From contig ONCK01000003.1 of assembly GCA_900316315.1 (NCBI GenBank), forward strand, positions 62,001 to 126,000: a DNA stretch of 64,000 nucleotides, written 5' to 3'. The notes below the pieces were generated by a model, which saw only the letters and a program-made list of their open reading frames with translations, did not search any database and had not been told where the DNA came from. This DNA comes from an uncultured Prevotellaceae bacterium (lineage in GTDB: Bacteria > Bacteroidota > Bacteroidia > Bacteroidales > Bacteroidaceae). The translations under genes and the position numbers were made by a program. Below are positions 9,038 through 16,886 of this stretch, in pieces; position 1 is the first letter of the stretch; every line of letters begins with the position of its first letter.

Positions 9038-10126
9038 TCAGTCAATCTGCATGACCCAAGCGGCATCAAACTCTTGGCTTATTTTTCTCAGTCGATGTAA
9101 GGCTTTCCGGGCTTTTTGCTCCGTCGAGTAATTATCATATATGACGCGCCGCATGCGTTTGCTTGTAAATAGGTGGGCCTTATCAAGGCCTTTTTGCTTC
9201 AGCTGATCGATATAGTATCGCGCGTTGCTTTCCTTTACCTGGCTTGCCAAGACGATTGTATAATTGTCTTTCTGTTTCGTCTCAGATGATATCTGCGGCG
9301 TAGTTTCCGAGGAGACTTTATCTGTATTATTTTCATTCAAGTCGTTGTCTGTCAAATGAGATACATGCTGCTTGCCACACTCATCACAAGAAGCTGTTTG
9401 CATAAGTTGGGAGCTCGGACGGTGTAGTCGTGCATAGGCTTTATCGACAATTGACTTCAACGGATAGGCATACACGTTGTCAGCTGCCTGATGCACATGC
9501 TGTAAATGGGTTGTTGCCCCATCGTATACCGGAACAGAGATGGCGAAAGAGGCTAGGACAATACCCACGATGATGGCTGCATATTTGCCCCATCTTCTCC
9601 ACGATTGTATGCGGACGTGCAACGTTGATTTTTCTGTCTGTACCGTCTCCTCGCTTCTTTGCTTGTCAATAGTTTGCGATTTAAAAGATTGCCTCCGGAC
9701 TATCTGCTCAAAAGGCTCCATCATGGTGCAGTCTAGTCCGTAAAGGCTTGGTGTTGCGATGCCGCCTTCAGAGGAAGAGACAAAATGCAACTTACCTTCT
9801 TGCAATTTGAGAACGCCCAGACCTCCTATCTCCCACTCGCCCGCATCACGTAGCGTATGCCGGACAACTGTCACAGCCTCGTCAATCATACGCGTCGCCT
9901 GTGAATAGTCTGTATCATAGTCTTGCATCAGATGCTGTGCTACAAGACCGTCACTGACAGTTAGCTGCGCATTGTAGCCCACGGATCGGGAAGGTGGATA
10001 GAGCGTCCCATCGGTCGAGGAGACATATGCATGTTCCCAATGAGCAACAAAACCACCGAGACCCGCCACAATGACACAGTCATGGTCCAACAAGAGCTTT
10101 TCAATATATCGAGCCAAGTCAATCAT
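9038..10126 (-). CDS. HU-CCDC81 domain and SPOR domain membrane protein
   Basis: A 362-residue protein with three parts. Residues about 1-115 match the bacterial CCDC81-type HU-like domains (MIDLARYIEKLLLDHDCVIV, GLGGFVAHWEHA, then a second unit around GEWEIGGLGVLKLQEGKLHF). A single transmembrane segment follows at about 185-207 (AAIIVGIVLASFAISVPVY). The C-terminal 75 residues are a SPOR domain (YTIVLASQVKESNARYYIDQ...), which binds denuded peptidoglycan glycans. In Bacteroidetes this architecture links a nucleoid-type fold in the cytoplasm to the cell wall, perhaps at division sites (inference). The start at 10126 is preferred: the upstream TTG at 10144 lies upstream of the predicted -7 element and could not be transcribed. 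Confidence 0.85.
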   Translation of the reverse strand: MIDLARYIEKLLLDHDCVIVAGLGGFVAHWEHAYVSSTDGTLYPPSRSVGYNAQLTVSDGLVAQHLMQDYDTDYSQATRMIDEAVTVVRHTLRDAGEWEIGGLGVLKLQEGKLHFVSSSEGGIATPSLYGLDCTMMEPFEQIVRRQSFKSQTIDKQRSEETVQTEKSTLHVRIQSWRRWGKYAAIIVGIVLASFAISVPVYDGATTHLQHVHQAADNVYAYPLKSIVDKAYARLHRPSSQLMQTASCDECGKQHVSHLTDNDLNENNTDKVSSETTPQISSETKQKDNYTIVLASQVKESNARYYIDQLKQKGLDKAHLFTSKRMRRVIYDNYSTEQKARKALHRLRKISQEFDAAWVMQID

Positions 10127-10130
10127 ACTG

Positions 10131-10162
10131 CAAATGTAACACAAACAAATCCAATTCGCAAG
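10131..10162 (-). promoter_or_regulatory. Promoter of the HU-CCDC81/SPOR gene, possibly leaderless
   Basis: On the minus strand CTTG at 10162-10159 is followed after 20 bp by TACATTTG at 10138-10131, a good match to the TTTG-N19-21-TAnnTTTG promoter. The ATG starts at 10126, only 4 bp after the -7 element. Transcription would begin at or within a base or two of the start codon. Confidence 0.6.
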
Positions 10163-10566
10163 CCTTTCTTTTCAAAATATTTTAGCTTTACATCACATAA
10201 ATAAGCGTATAAATTCAGATGTCCAATATGTTGCGTGAAATCAAATAATGTTTGGCTTTAAGCTATGAAACCATAGCAAATGAAGTAGATCTTTAGACTG
10301 ATAAACGTGTAGACAATATTTTTACTTATCCCGACTCCTATTCAGATTATAAGGCAGGTAAAGCCCACTCATCATCTATGTAGCGATTTAGTTACAACTC
10401 GAGGTATGCTTTTCATGTGGTAGATTCTGAAAAGATTTGCTGTCAATCTTGATAGTAGGACATTTGGCACAGACCACAGGCCTCACCGTCTGACGAGCAA
10501 TAAGACTACTCGCCATTAAAAGCCGTGGAGTTCGCAAAGAGTGCAGAGGGAAGATGTCTGTCAATT
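10163..10566. other. Intergenic, no recognised content
   Basis: About 400 bp between the small cysteine-rich gene and the HU-CCDC81/SPOR promoter. I find no coding pattern, clear terminator or RNA gene here. Confidence 0.4.
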
Positions 10567-10785
10567 TTATCCGCGTTGTTTTCCTGCCATACGCAGACTA
10601 TATTCCCGGTTAATCTCTGCTAACTCGCGCTTACCATCGATGTAGTCTGAATATAAATCGTCAACGCTACCACCTCCAAGCCAGCAGCTGGAACAGTTTT
10701 CACATCCTTCACCGCAACTATTGAGCGATTGGTAAACGATTTGGATGCGTTCTTCACGCGTAGTATCTTTTATCAGTATACTCAT
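10567..10785 (-). CDS. Small cysteine-rich hypothetical protein
   Basis: The 72-residue protein has an unusual cluster CGEGCENCSSCWLGGG at about residues 24-39, with cysteines in a C-x3-C-x2-C-x2-C pattern that could bind a metal or an iron-sulfur cluster. The rest is charged and probably helical. I do not know the family. It follows 30 bp after the 149-residue gene at 10816-11265 and is likely in the same transcript. Confidence 0.65.
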   Translation of the reverse strand: MSILIKDTTREERIQIVYQSLNSCGEGCENCSSCWLGGGSVDDLYSDYIDGKRELAEINREYSLRMAGKQRG

Positions 10786-10815
10786 ATATCCAGCGGTATC
10801 TTTTGTACAAGAAAG

Positions 10816-11265
10816 CTAGTCTTTTTTCTCCGTGAGTTGATCAAATCTGACGGCAACATGTCTGCCGCCTTCAGACTTAAAATGTGAAGTCTTGGGCAAA
10901 TGATCTGCATGAGTGGTAGGCTTTGCTTTAGCCGGTGAAGTCTTGTCTGCACTTGCCTCACGGTTATATCCTCGTTGATGAGCTTGACGACGGAGGAAAG
11001 GACTCTTCTCGCGGGCTAATTCGAGAAATTTATCTTGATCAAGTCCGAAATTTGTATAGCTACGATCATGAGAGATGACCTTCTTGGCTTGACTGCCAAT
11101 CATATTCTCGGTATTGTATCCCCAACCATGAACCTGTGGATTCTCACGCGTGTCAACAACTAGCCAATCTGCGCCTTCGTAAGCCACGCACTCACAAAGA
11201 TGATAACCAAGGCCTTTGAGCTGCGACTGCAATTCTGGAGTATTAAGTTTGATATAAAATTTCAT
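10816..11265 (-). CDS. Hypothetical protein
   Basis: A 149-residue protein that I do not recognise. The N-terminal half looks globular (MKFYIKLNTPELQSQLKGLG, then CECVAYEGADWLVVDTREN). The last 50 residues are rich in Lys, Thr, Ser and Ala and look disordered. No signal peptide or membrane segment is present. It is the first gene of a likely two-gene unit with the cysteine-rich protein downstream. A TAACTTTG promoter element lies about 40 bp upstream. Confidence 0.65.
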   Translation of the reverse strand: MKFYIKLNTPELQSQLKGLGYHLCECVAYEGADWLVVDTRENPQVHGWGYNTENMIGSQAKKVISHDRSYTNFGLDQDKFLELAREKSPFLRRQAHQRGYNREASADKTSPAKAKPTTHADHLPKTSHFKSEGGRHVAVRFDQLTEKKD

Positions 11266-11305
11266 AATATATCTTTTCTTTCCGTCAGTATTTAATATTC
11301 GGATA

Positions 11306-11313
11306 CAAAGTTA
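11306..11313 (-). promoter_or_regulatory. Promoter -7 element for the 10567-11265 gene pair
   Basis: The minus strand reads TAACTTTG, matching TAnnTTTG, leaving a leader of roughly 35 nt before the ATG at 11265. Confidence 0.5.
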
Positions 11314-11458
11314 CAAAATAGTTATTGGTTGGCTCGAGTTTATATTGTAAAGCTCACCGTTATAGAAGTAAAATTTCTCAAGCATGCATGTTTTATCCCT
11401 CACCCGATAATCTTATAGAGTGAATGTGCGGCTAGTAGAGTCAATATGGTTAGGAAAT

Positions 11459-11501
11459 AAAAAAATCAGTGCCTTGGCCATTTGCAAGCCAAGACACTGA
11501 T
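11459..11501 (-). terminator. Intrinsic terminator after btuB-btuG
   Basis: On the minus strand a 14-bp stem with one mismatch (ATCAGTGTCTTGGC pairing with GCCAAGGCACTGAT) and a 9-nt loop is followed by a run of seven T. It lies 20 bp past the stop codon of the BtuG-like gene. Confidence 0.9.
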
Positions 11502-11521
11502 ACAGAAATAAGTATATTAAA

Positions 11522-12607
11522 CTAATAAACAAAGACTAACTGAACGGCGTTGACTCCAGTCTTATAAGTACCCAGGAGTTTACCATCTGCATTACTGTAT
11601 CGGCACACATAACCGTCTCCACTGTAATCAGCACCATAGGCACCTGCATTAAAGTTTGTGATGTAAATGTCACCGCTGACAGGCTCAATGTTTATGGCAA
11701 TAGGATATCCAGAGAGAGGGAAAATAAAGTCTTCAGAAGATGTGCCAGTGCGCAAATCGTATTTTATAAATGTATTTTTAGTCTCATATGTTTTCCAATC
11801 AGTTACACTGTTAATAGCATAGAGGTAGTTTCCATGAACGTCAAACATGGTAGCTTCCATCATGTCTGTCACTTGGTCATCAGGAGAGATACGCTGAATT
11901 TTGGCAGGTGTAGCACCGTAATCTCCCATAGCGACCAGATAGATATTGCCATCAGATGCGCTTTTGATCTTTGTTGGGTTAAGTCCCACAGGAATCGTCT
12001 TAACGACCTGGAAGCTGGACAGACTTATTTTGCTGACGCTTTTTCCATTTTCGTAGCCTTTGGTATAATTGAGTCCGTCACTGTTGGTGACATACAGATA
12101 GTCACCTTGCACGGTAAGTTCCTCCGGATTTGGACCAACGCTTACAGTGCCGTCAATGGACATCGTGGTCGTGTCAATACGGGTAACTGTTCCGCTGTAG
12201 TTGGAGATGTAGATGTATTTGCCTGCGGCAGCCATTGCCCTAGGAGCATCTACCTGTAGCTCCTTTTGTATATGAAGAGAAGATTTGTCGCAAGCGAAAA
12301 AAACATTGCTTTCATAAGCAATTGCATAGAAATGGGAGCCGTATACAAGACCCTGCTGTAGAGTATTGCCTGGTTGCACTCCGTTGGCAGCGAGAAAGAC
12401 GCTGTCTGTCACTGTACTATCTACGGTGTTGAGGTAACTGATGGAGCCAGGGATGTGGCTATAATAGTTACCTTGATTGATGATGTACGCACCCCTTGAT
12501 TGCGCGACAGGAGGAGTTGGAGGCGTCGGATTGTCATTGTCGTTGCTACAAGAGATGAAATTAAAGAGGCTAGCCAAGATCATGGCTAAGAAAATAAATC
12601 TTTTCAT
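11522..12607 (-). CDS. btuG: BtuG-like surface beta-propeller lipoprotein (cobalamin binding)
   Basis: The 361-residue protein has a lipoprotein signal peptide (MKRFIFLAMILASLFNFISC, lipobox cysteine at 20) and a Ser/Asp/Asn/Pro linker. A YncE-type beta-propeller follows, with repeated blades such as YIYISNYSGTVTRIDTTTMS, YLYVTNSDGL and DIYITNFNAGAYG. In Bacteroides, BtuG proteins of this fold sit on the cell surface, bind cobalamin very tightly and pass it to BtuB. Here the gene directly follows a TonB-dependent receptor (34 bp gap) under a cobalamin riboswitch, which supports this function over a generic propeller. It ends before a strong terminator. Confidence 0.82.
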   Translation of the reverse strand: MKRFIFLAMILASLFNFISCSNDNDNPTPPTPPVAQSRGAYIINQGNYYSHIPGSISYLNTVDSTVTDSVFLAANGVQPGNTLQQGLVYGSHFYAIAYESNVFFACDKSSLHIQKELQVDAPRAMAAAGKYIYISNYSGTVTRIDTTTMSIDGTVSVGPNPEELTVQGDYLYVTNSDGLNYTKGYENGKSVSKISLSSFQVVKTIPVGLNPTKIKSASDGNIYLVAMGDYGATPAKIQRISPDDQVTDMMEATMFDVHGNYLYAINSVTDWKTYETKNTFIKYDLRTGTSSEDFIFPLSGYPIAINIEPVSGDIYITNFNAGAYGADYSGDGYVCRYSNADGKLLGTYKTGVNAVQLVFVY

Positions 12608-12641
12608 CTGATTTGGTTTTGTTTAGTGGTGTATAATAGAG

Positions 12642-14636
12642 TTATAGATTTAATGTCAGACTGAGGAGATAGGCCCTTCCGGGCATAGGGTAGCCATTGA
12701 CGATATCGTACTGCTTATCCAGCATATTATGAATGACAGCACGCACCTCGGCCGAAAAACCGGAAAAATGGATTTCGCGCCACAATGCGCCTCCAAGCTC
12801 CATATACCCTTTGAGCTTAGTACCATGAGAATGCTCATGAGTCCCCCAGCGACTGGAGGCCCCGATGGTATTGAGGGCTATATTGACCCACGGATTTTCC
12901 CATCCTGCAGACAGGCTGCCACTATGCCTGGGGATATAAGCCAACTGCCTGTCATAAACATTTGTGCCACGAGCTGTGCGGTCCACCACCCTTTGCCAAG
13001 TATAATGCGTTGACAAGGTTAAACGATGACCCGCCGCAGGCTGCGCAATAGCAGACAGAGAAGCATCAAGGCCCTGACTATTTACACGACCTATATTGAG
13101 GGTTCGCCAAGTGTACAGACTTATAGGGATGGAAGTGATTTTGTCTCTGACTCGATTGCTATATGCATCCACTAGGACCTTAAGTTCTGGCAACCACTTG
13201 GTGATATAGCGGTCAAACGTCATTCCGGCGCCAAACTGATGGACGCGTTCCGGTCTGAGATTGGTATTGCCAAGATGATAATAATAGGCCTCTGTAAACG
13301 TTGGCACCCTATATATATCTTTGTAAAAGATTCTGATGTTCAAACTATTGTCTGCTGTTATCCTGTATGCAGCTGACAAACTCGGAGAAAGCCTGTGAGC
13401 ATTGCGTGCATGCACTTGACCATCAGCATGATTGAGATAACATGCGCCTAGCAGCCGCGCATTAAGTTGCCAGCGGCGAGGCGTATAGCTCAGCGTTAGG
13501 CTATTGAGTATGGAATGACGGCTAGCGTCCTCCGCCAAGGCTTGATTGCTATTGAGATTATTGTAGATATAGTCTGACGCCCATGAGACACCCCAGGTAT
13601 CTGAACTGTACGCCAAGACTGCTGATGTATAGGTTTCCCGCTGCCAGTAAGACTGGTCGTACCTGCCTCCGGTATAGATAGGACGTCGGTCCTGATAGTG
13701 AGATTGAGCCCAATTGTATTTGCCGAGGATTTGCAATGACCAATGTTCCATCCGTGTATGCAACCATCTACCTTGGGCAAAGGCGTTACGCTCATGTTGG
13801 ACTTCCGCGTTGTAGGGATTATAGAGCGTCACGATGCCGGGCAGGTGATGATTGTTGTCGTAATAATACGCTTTCAGCGTCACCTCATTGTGTTCGGATG
13901 GAGTCCAAAAGAGATTGGCTTCGCCATGGTAAGACAGCATTCTGCTGTTTGTACGATGCTCCCTGGAGGTCTTAAAGCCATTGCGTAGTGTGTAAGGATA
14001 CCCGTTGCCGCTATACAGATAGTCCCCAAGAGCCGATAGTGCGACCGCCTGACTCAAGCGATGTCTACCATATATTGTTGCTCCATATCGATCCCATGAT
14101 CCCTGCTCAATACCAATATGCAGATGCCCAATCCCATTAGCTAGTCCTCCTTGGAGCGTACCGATGTCCACCATCGCAGCCGCTGCGGCAGATCTGGCCG
14201 GCTGAAGCAAGTTGAAATTGTCTCCTACTCTGAGTCCCAGACTGCGTATCTGTCTGACGGAAAATCGTCCGAGGTCTACCTGACCAGTTTGTACGTCGCT
14301 CAGGGGAATACCGTCATAGCTCACCGCCGTATGGCTCGCGCCCATACCGCGTACGCTGACCGTCTTGATTCCCCCGGCTCCACCATAGTCGCGCAGCGTG
14401 ACGCCACTGAAGTGGTTAAGAGCGTCAGAGATATCCGAGATCCCTAGTTGCTTCATTTGCAGGTCACTCAGGTATTGGACCGGTACCGTAGACTCTGCCT
14501 CCGTCTTGCCCTGCTGCGCCTTTACCTCTACAGCGCTGAGAGGGTGTATACGGGAGACAATCGTATCCAACGGTTCCGCACAGATCGGCAGATTCGCGGA
14601 CAATATCATGGCAAAGCATAGTCTACAGAGGTGCAT
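12642..14636 (-). CDS. btuB: TonB-dependent cobalamin receptor BtuB
   Basis: A TonB-dependent outer-membrane receptor of about 664 residues: signal peptide, plug domain (VPVQYLSDLQMKQLGISDIS, GIKTVSVRGMGASHTAVSYD, GIPLSDVQTGQVDLGRFS) and a 22-strand barrel. There is no N-terminal carboxypeptidase-like extension, so it resembles BtuB rather than SusC. Its place directly behind a cobalamin riboswitch and before a BtuG-like gene identifies the cargo as corrinoid. The start is uncertain. The frame is open to an ATG at 14738, just 2 nt beyond the end of the riboswitch, with further in-frame ATGs at 14690 and 14669. The ATG at 14636 (MHLCRLCFAMILSANLPICA) gives the most normal signal peptide. Confidence 0.88.
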   Translation of the reverse strand: MHLCRLCFAMILSANLPICAEPLDTIVSRIHPLSAVEVKAQQGKTEAESTVPVQYLSDLQMKQLGISDISDALNHFSGVTLRDYGGAGGIKTVSVRGMGASHTAVSYDGIPLSDVQTGQVDLGRFSVRQIRSLGLRVGDNFNLLQPARSAAAAAMVDIGTLQGGLANGIGHLHIGIEQGSWDRYGATIYGRHRLSQAVALSALGDYLYSGNGYPYTLRNGFKTSREHRTNSRMLSYHGEANLFWTPSEHNEVTLKAYYYDNNHHLPGIVTLYNPYNAEVQHERNAFAQGRWLHTRMEHWSLQILGKYNWAQSHYQDRRPIYTGGRYDQSYWQRETYTSAVLAYSSDTWGVSWASDYIYNNLNSNQALAEDASRHSILNSLTLSYTPRRWQLNARLLGACYLNHADGQVHARNAHRLSPSLSAAYRITADNSLNIRIFYKDIYRVPTFTEAYYYHLGNTNLRPERVHQFGAGMTFDRYITKWLPELKVLVDAYSNRVRDKITSIPISLYTWRTLNIGRVNSQGLDASLSAIAQPAAGHRLTLSTHYTWQRVVDRTARGTNVYDRQLAYIPRHSGSLSAGWENPWVNIALNTIGASSRWGTHEHSHGTKLKGYMELGGALWREIHFSGFSAEVRAVIHNMLDKQYDIVNGYPMPGRAYLLSLTLNL

Positions 14637-14740
14637 TAGCAGTTTGCTCTTAGATGCCTCCAATACCATTTGATATACTCTATATGGCATGATAATATCT
14701 TGTGCCCGCCGTCTTTCCGCGAGACGCAGCAGGTTCATAT

Positions 14741-14965
14741 GCAGAGGCAGGTTTTCTGGCTTATTCCGACGTTGTGCACCTTCCCGATTTGTTGGATGCT
14801 ATCATAAATACCTATGTTACATCCAAGATCAGTGGCTCTGTCATGAAGACATGCACTACGTCACAATGGAACTTACAGCAGCGGGACTGCTCGGGACTTC
14901 CACCCGATTCCCTTTTGACATCTTCCCATATATGTATGAGAATCTGCACCAATGCACTGCAAAAA
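14741..14965 (-). ncRNA. Cobalamin riboswitch
   Basis: Read on the minus strand, this leader has the conserved elements of the cobalamin (B12) riboswitch in order. GGTGCAGA comes near the 5' end, then AAAAGGGAATCGGGTGGAAG and TCCCGAGCAGTCCCGCTGCT with CTGTAAG. GCCACTG follows, then a variable hairpin closed by TTGGATG/CATCCAA, and finally the B12 box AAGCCAGAAAACCTGCC. The early TGCAGA pairs with TCTGCA right after the B12 box, closing the outer stem. It should repress btuB-btuG when cobalamin is plentiful. The mechanism (transcriptional or translational) is not clear: I see no terminator with a T-run between it and the gene. Confidence 0.95.
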
Positions 14966-15295
14966 TAGTCATTTATTTTCATTTGGCAAATGGTCTCCTG
15001 CCAATAATACAATCAAATTGAAAGGGCTGTCGAGCGTCGAGGTAAGCCAAAGTCTTCATCATCACTTGCTAAATGACATCAATCGGTTCTTTTTCTGTCT
15101 GCAAAAGCCTATCAGCTAGTATATGTACACATACGGATACACTCGTATCGGCCAATAAAATAGCATGTGCCCTACCTCGCCTGATCAAACTCTATCGTTA
15201 TATTTCCTTCGCTGGTAGTTTTTTCCTCACATAGAGTCTTCCGAGAAAGCCAAGTTTTATCAGAACAGACAGTCTATTTCATCGATGCTCTGCCG

Positions 15296-15590
15296 AGACA
15301 ATCTTTTTTATAATAAAAATAAGACGTCCCACTTTCCTCCAAATACAAAAAAACAATAATCCGCTCGAATTTCCGTTATAACTCACAGAAAGCCAGCTAA
15401 TTGTGATTAATATCTATTTTTTTGAACCTAGCTGACTATCAGGCGATAACAACTCGCCTTCCAGTTTAAACTACATCGGACCTATTTTAAACTACATCCG
15501 ACCTTGTAACGCAAACAAGAAAACTTGAAATGACAAGGCCGGCGCTTATATCAAATGGTATCGTGAATTTATTATACACAAAAAAAGGGT
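15296..15590. repeat. Diverged interspersed repeat, copy B
   Basis: Counterpart of 7036-7330 in the same orientation, with the shared blocks in the same order and similar spacing. The central core here holds two direct repeats instead of the inverted repeat of copy A (15465-15482 and 15486-15503). The copy ends just where a fragmented open frame begins, so the repeat may be the leader of a lost mobile or multicopy gene (inference). Confidence 0.6.
15465..15503. repeat. Paired direct repeats TTTAAACTACATCsGACC
   Basis: TTTAAACTACATCGGACC (15465-15482) recurs as TTTAAACTACATCCGACC (15486-15503), one mismatch in 18, offset 21 bp or two helical turns. Copy A has related half-sites in the same place. 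Such spacing would suit a protein-binding site, but no regulator is implied. Confidence 0.7.
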
Positions 15591-15889
15591 GGCATCTGTA
15601 TCCTTTGAGAACTATTTGAAAACAAAGGACACCTACAGACTGACCTGTTGGGCTGTATAGGATTTTTCAAAGCATATTATCTGAGAAGTCTGGATGACAG
15701 GCAAATATTGGACACGCTGTAAAGTTGGTTAGGTTGGCCTATATCGTCTATATCATATCAGCTACATTTTTGCAGCACGATTATGAGATACTCCACCTTT
15801 CGGTAATGTCTATTCTCAAGTCGTGCAAAGAAGTTCCTTCAGACAAGTATGAAATGCTTATGCAACTGTCTGAAACAATTGCAGATTAA
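15589..15889 (+). pseudogene. Fragmented coding remnant, family unknown
   Basis: Three short plus-strand open stretches follow one another in three different frames. They are VASVSFENYLKTKDTYRLTC (ending at 15660), FFKAYYLRSLDDRQILDTL (ending at 15722) and a 64-residue frame ending LKSCKEVPSDKYEMLMQLSE before its stop at 15889. Their composition looks protein-like, as expected of a gene broken by frameshifts. I do not recognise the family, and chance open frames cannot be excluded. Confidence 0.3.
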
Positions 15890-16044
15890 AAAGCTTATCC
15901 CATTCCGAATTGCAAGACGATACGCTGATTCGCCATTTTTTCACGGCTTCTAGGTATCTTTTCTTTACATCATACAAAGAAACAAGACCAGCGCTTGTTT
16001 TGCACTGGCCTTGAAGAATATCTATATAATTATTGAAGTGTTAA

Positions 16045-16878
16045 TTAATATTTCACTTTTATCCAAGGAGCTTTTTCTGCAAGAAATTTCTTGACCTGAA
16101 GGGGTACGTCAGTGCACATATAGTCACAGCCCAAGTAAGCTCCGAGCATGAAATCATCAACACCACGTCCAGGCCACAAGCTGACAATCAGCCCCTCCTT
16201 GTGCGCTTTGGCAACAGCAGCACGGCTTGTGCCGTCCATGGTGCACCCCATACGCTTAATGCCGAGCGTCTTGACGAGGTTAATCGTCTCATCGCAGACG
16301 GGCTTGCTGATTATAAACAGGAGATCGACACCAGGGTACTTCTCTTGCAGATAACGTATACCGCGGTAGTCGTTGCTTGTAATGACAAAGGTCGCATCAT
16401 CAGGCTGAACGGCTTTGATTTTCTTGTAAATCATATCGCAATATTTGTGAAGACGCTCCTCCGGATAGAGCTCTACTGGTTTTGTCTTCATCTCAAATTC
16501 GACATAAAGCCCCTTCTTACCCTTCAGCCAAGAGAGCAACTCATCAAGTGTCAGCATCTTGTTTCCCTTCTTGGTCGTAAGCGCACGTATTTCTGCAGCA
16601 GTCTTTTCTTCAATCGTTCCAGTACCATTGGTTGTGCGCTCCAGATTACTATCATGTGTGATGAACAACTCGCCGTCCTTACTCATGCGGATATCTGTCT
16701 CAAACCCGCGGTAGCCGGCATCGTAACTGGCTTGAAATGCAGGCAGAGTATTTTCATCAAACTCCATTCGTCCGCCACGGTGTGAGAAACAACGGATTTC
16801 TTGTTGTTGAGCCATCACATTAAGTGATCCAAGAGCCAAAATGGCTGCTACCATAAATGTTTTTACTAGTTTTTTCAT
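16045..16878 (-). CDS. Glycerophosphodiester phosphodiesterase, exported
   Basis: The 277-residue protein has a signal peptide (MKKLVKTFMVAAILALGSLN...AQ) and the GDPD core: FSHRGG with the catalytic histidine, FDENTLPAF, GFETDIRMSKDGELFITHD with metal-binding Glu/Asp and the second histidine, and a later YVEFEMKT. The enzyme hydrolyses glycerophosphodiesters to glycerol 3-phosphate and an alcohol. With the signal peptide it would act in the periplasm. It is the last gene of an operon with an EEP-fold enzyme (8 bp gap) and the kinase/oxidoreductase gene. Released glycerol 3-phosphate could feed the glp operon elsewhere in the window (inference). Confidence 0.9.
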   Translation of the reverse strand: MKKLVKTFMVAAILALGSLNVMAQQQEIRCFSHRGGRMEFDENTLPAFQASYDAGYRGFETDIRMSKDGELFITHDSNLERTTNGTGTIEEKTAAEIRALTTKKGNKMLTLDELLSWLKGKKGLYVEFEMKTKPVELYPEERLHKYCDMIYKKIKAVQPDDATFVITSNDYRGIRYLQEKYPGVDLLFIISKPVCDETINLVKTLGIKRMGCTMDGTSRAAVAKAHKEGLIVSLWPGRGVDDFMLGAYLGCDYMCTDVPLQVKKFLAEKAPWIKVKY

Positions 16879-16886
16879 GTAAGTAT

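Larger units (their letters stand above)
14966..16044. other. Gene-poor stretch with repeat copy B and a decayed reading frame
   Basis: About 1.1 kb between the riboswitch and the GDPD gene. It contains copy B of the interspersed repeat (15296-15590) and a fragmented coding remnant (15589-15889). Position 14966-15295 shows nothing I can name beyond the expected upstream promoter region of btuB, for which no clean TAnnTTTG was found. Confidence 0.5.
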
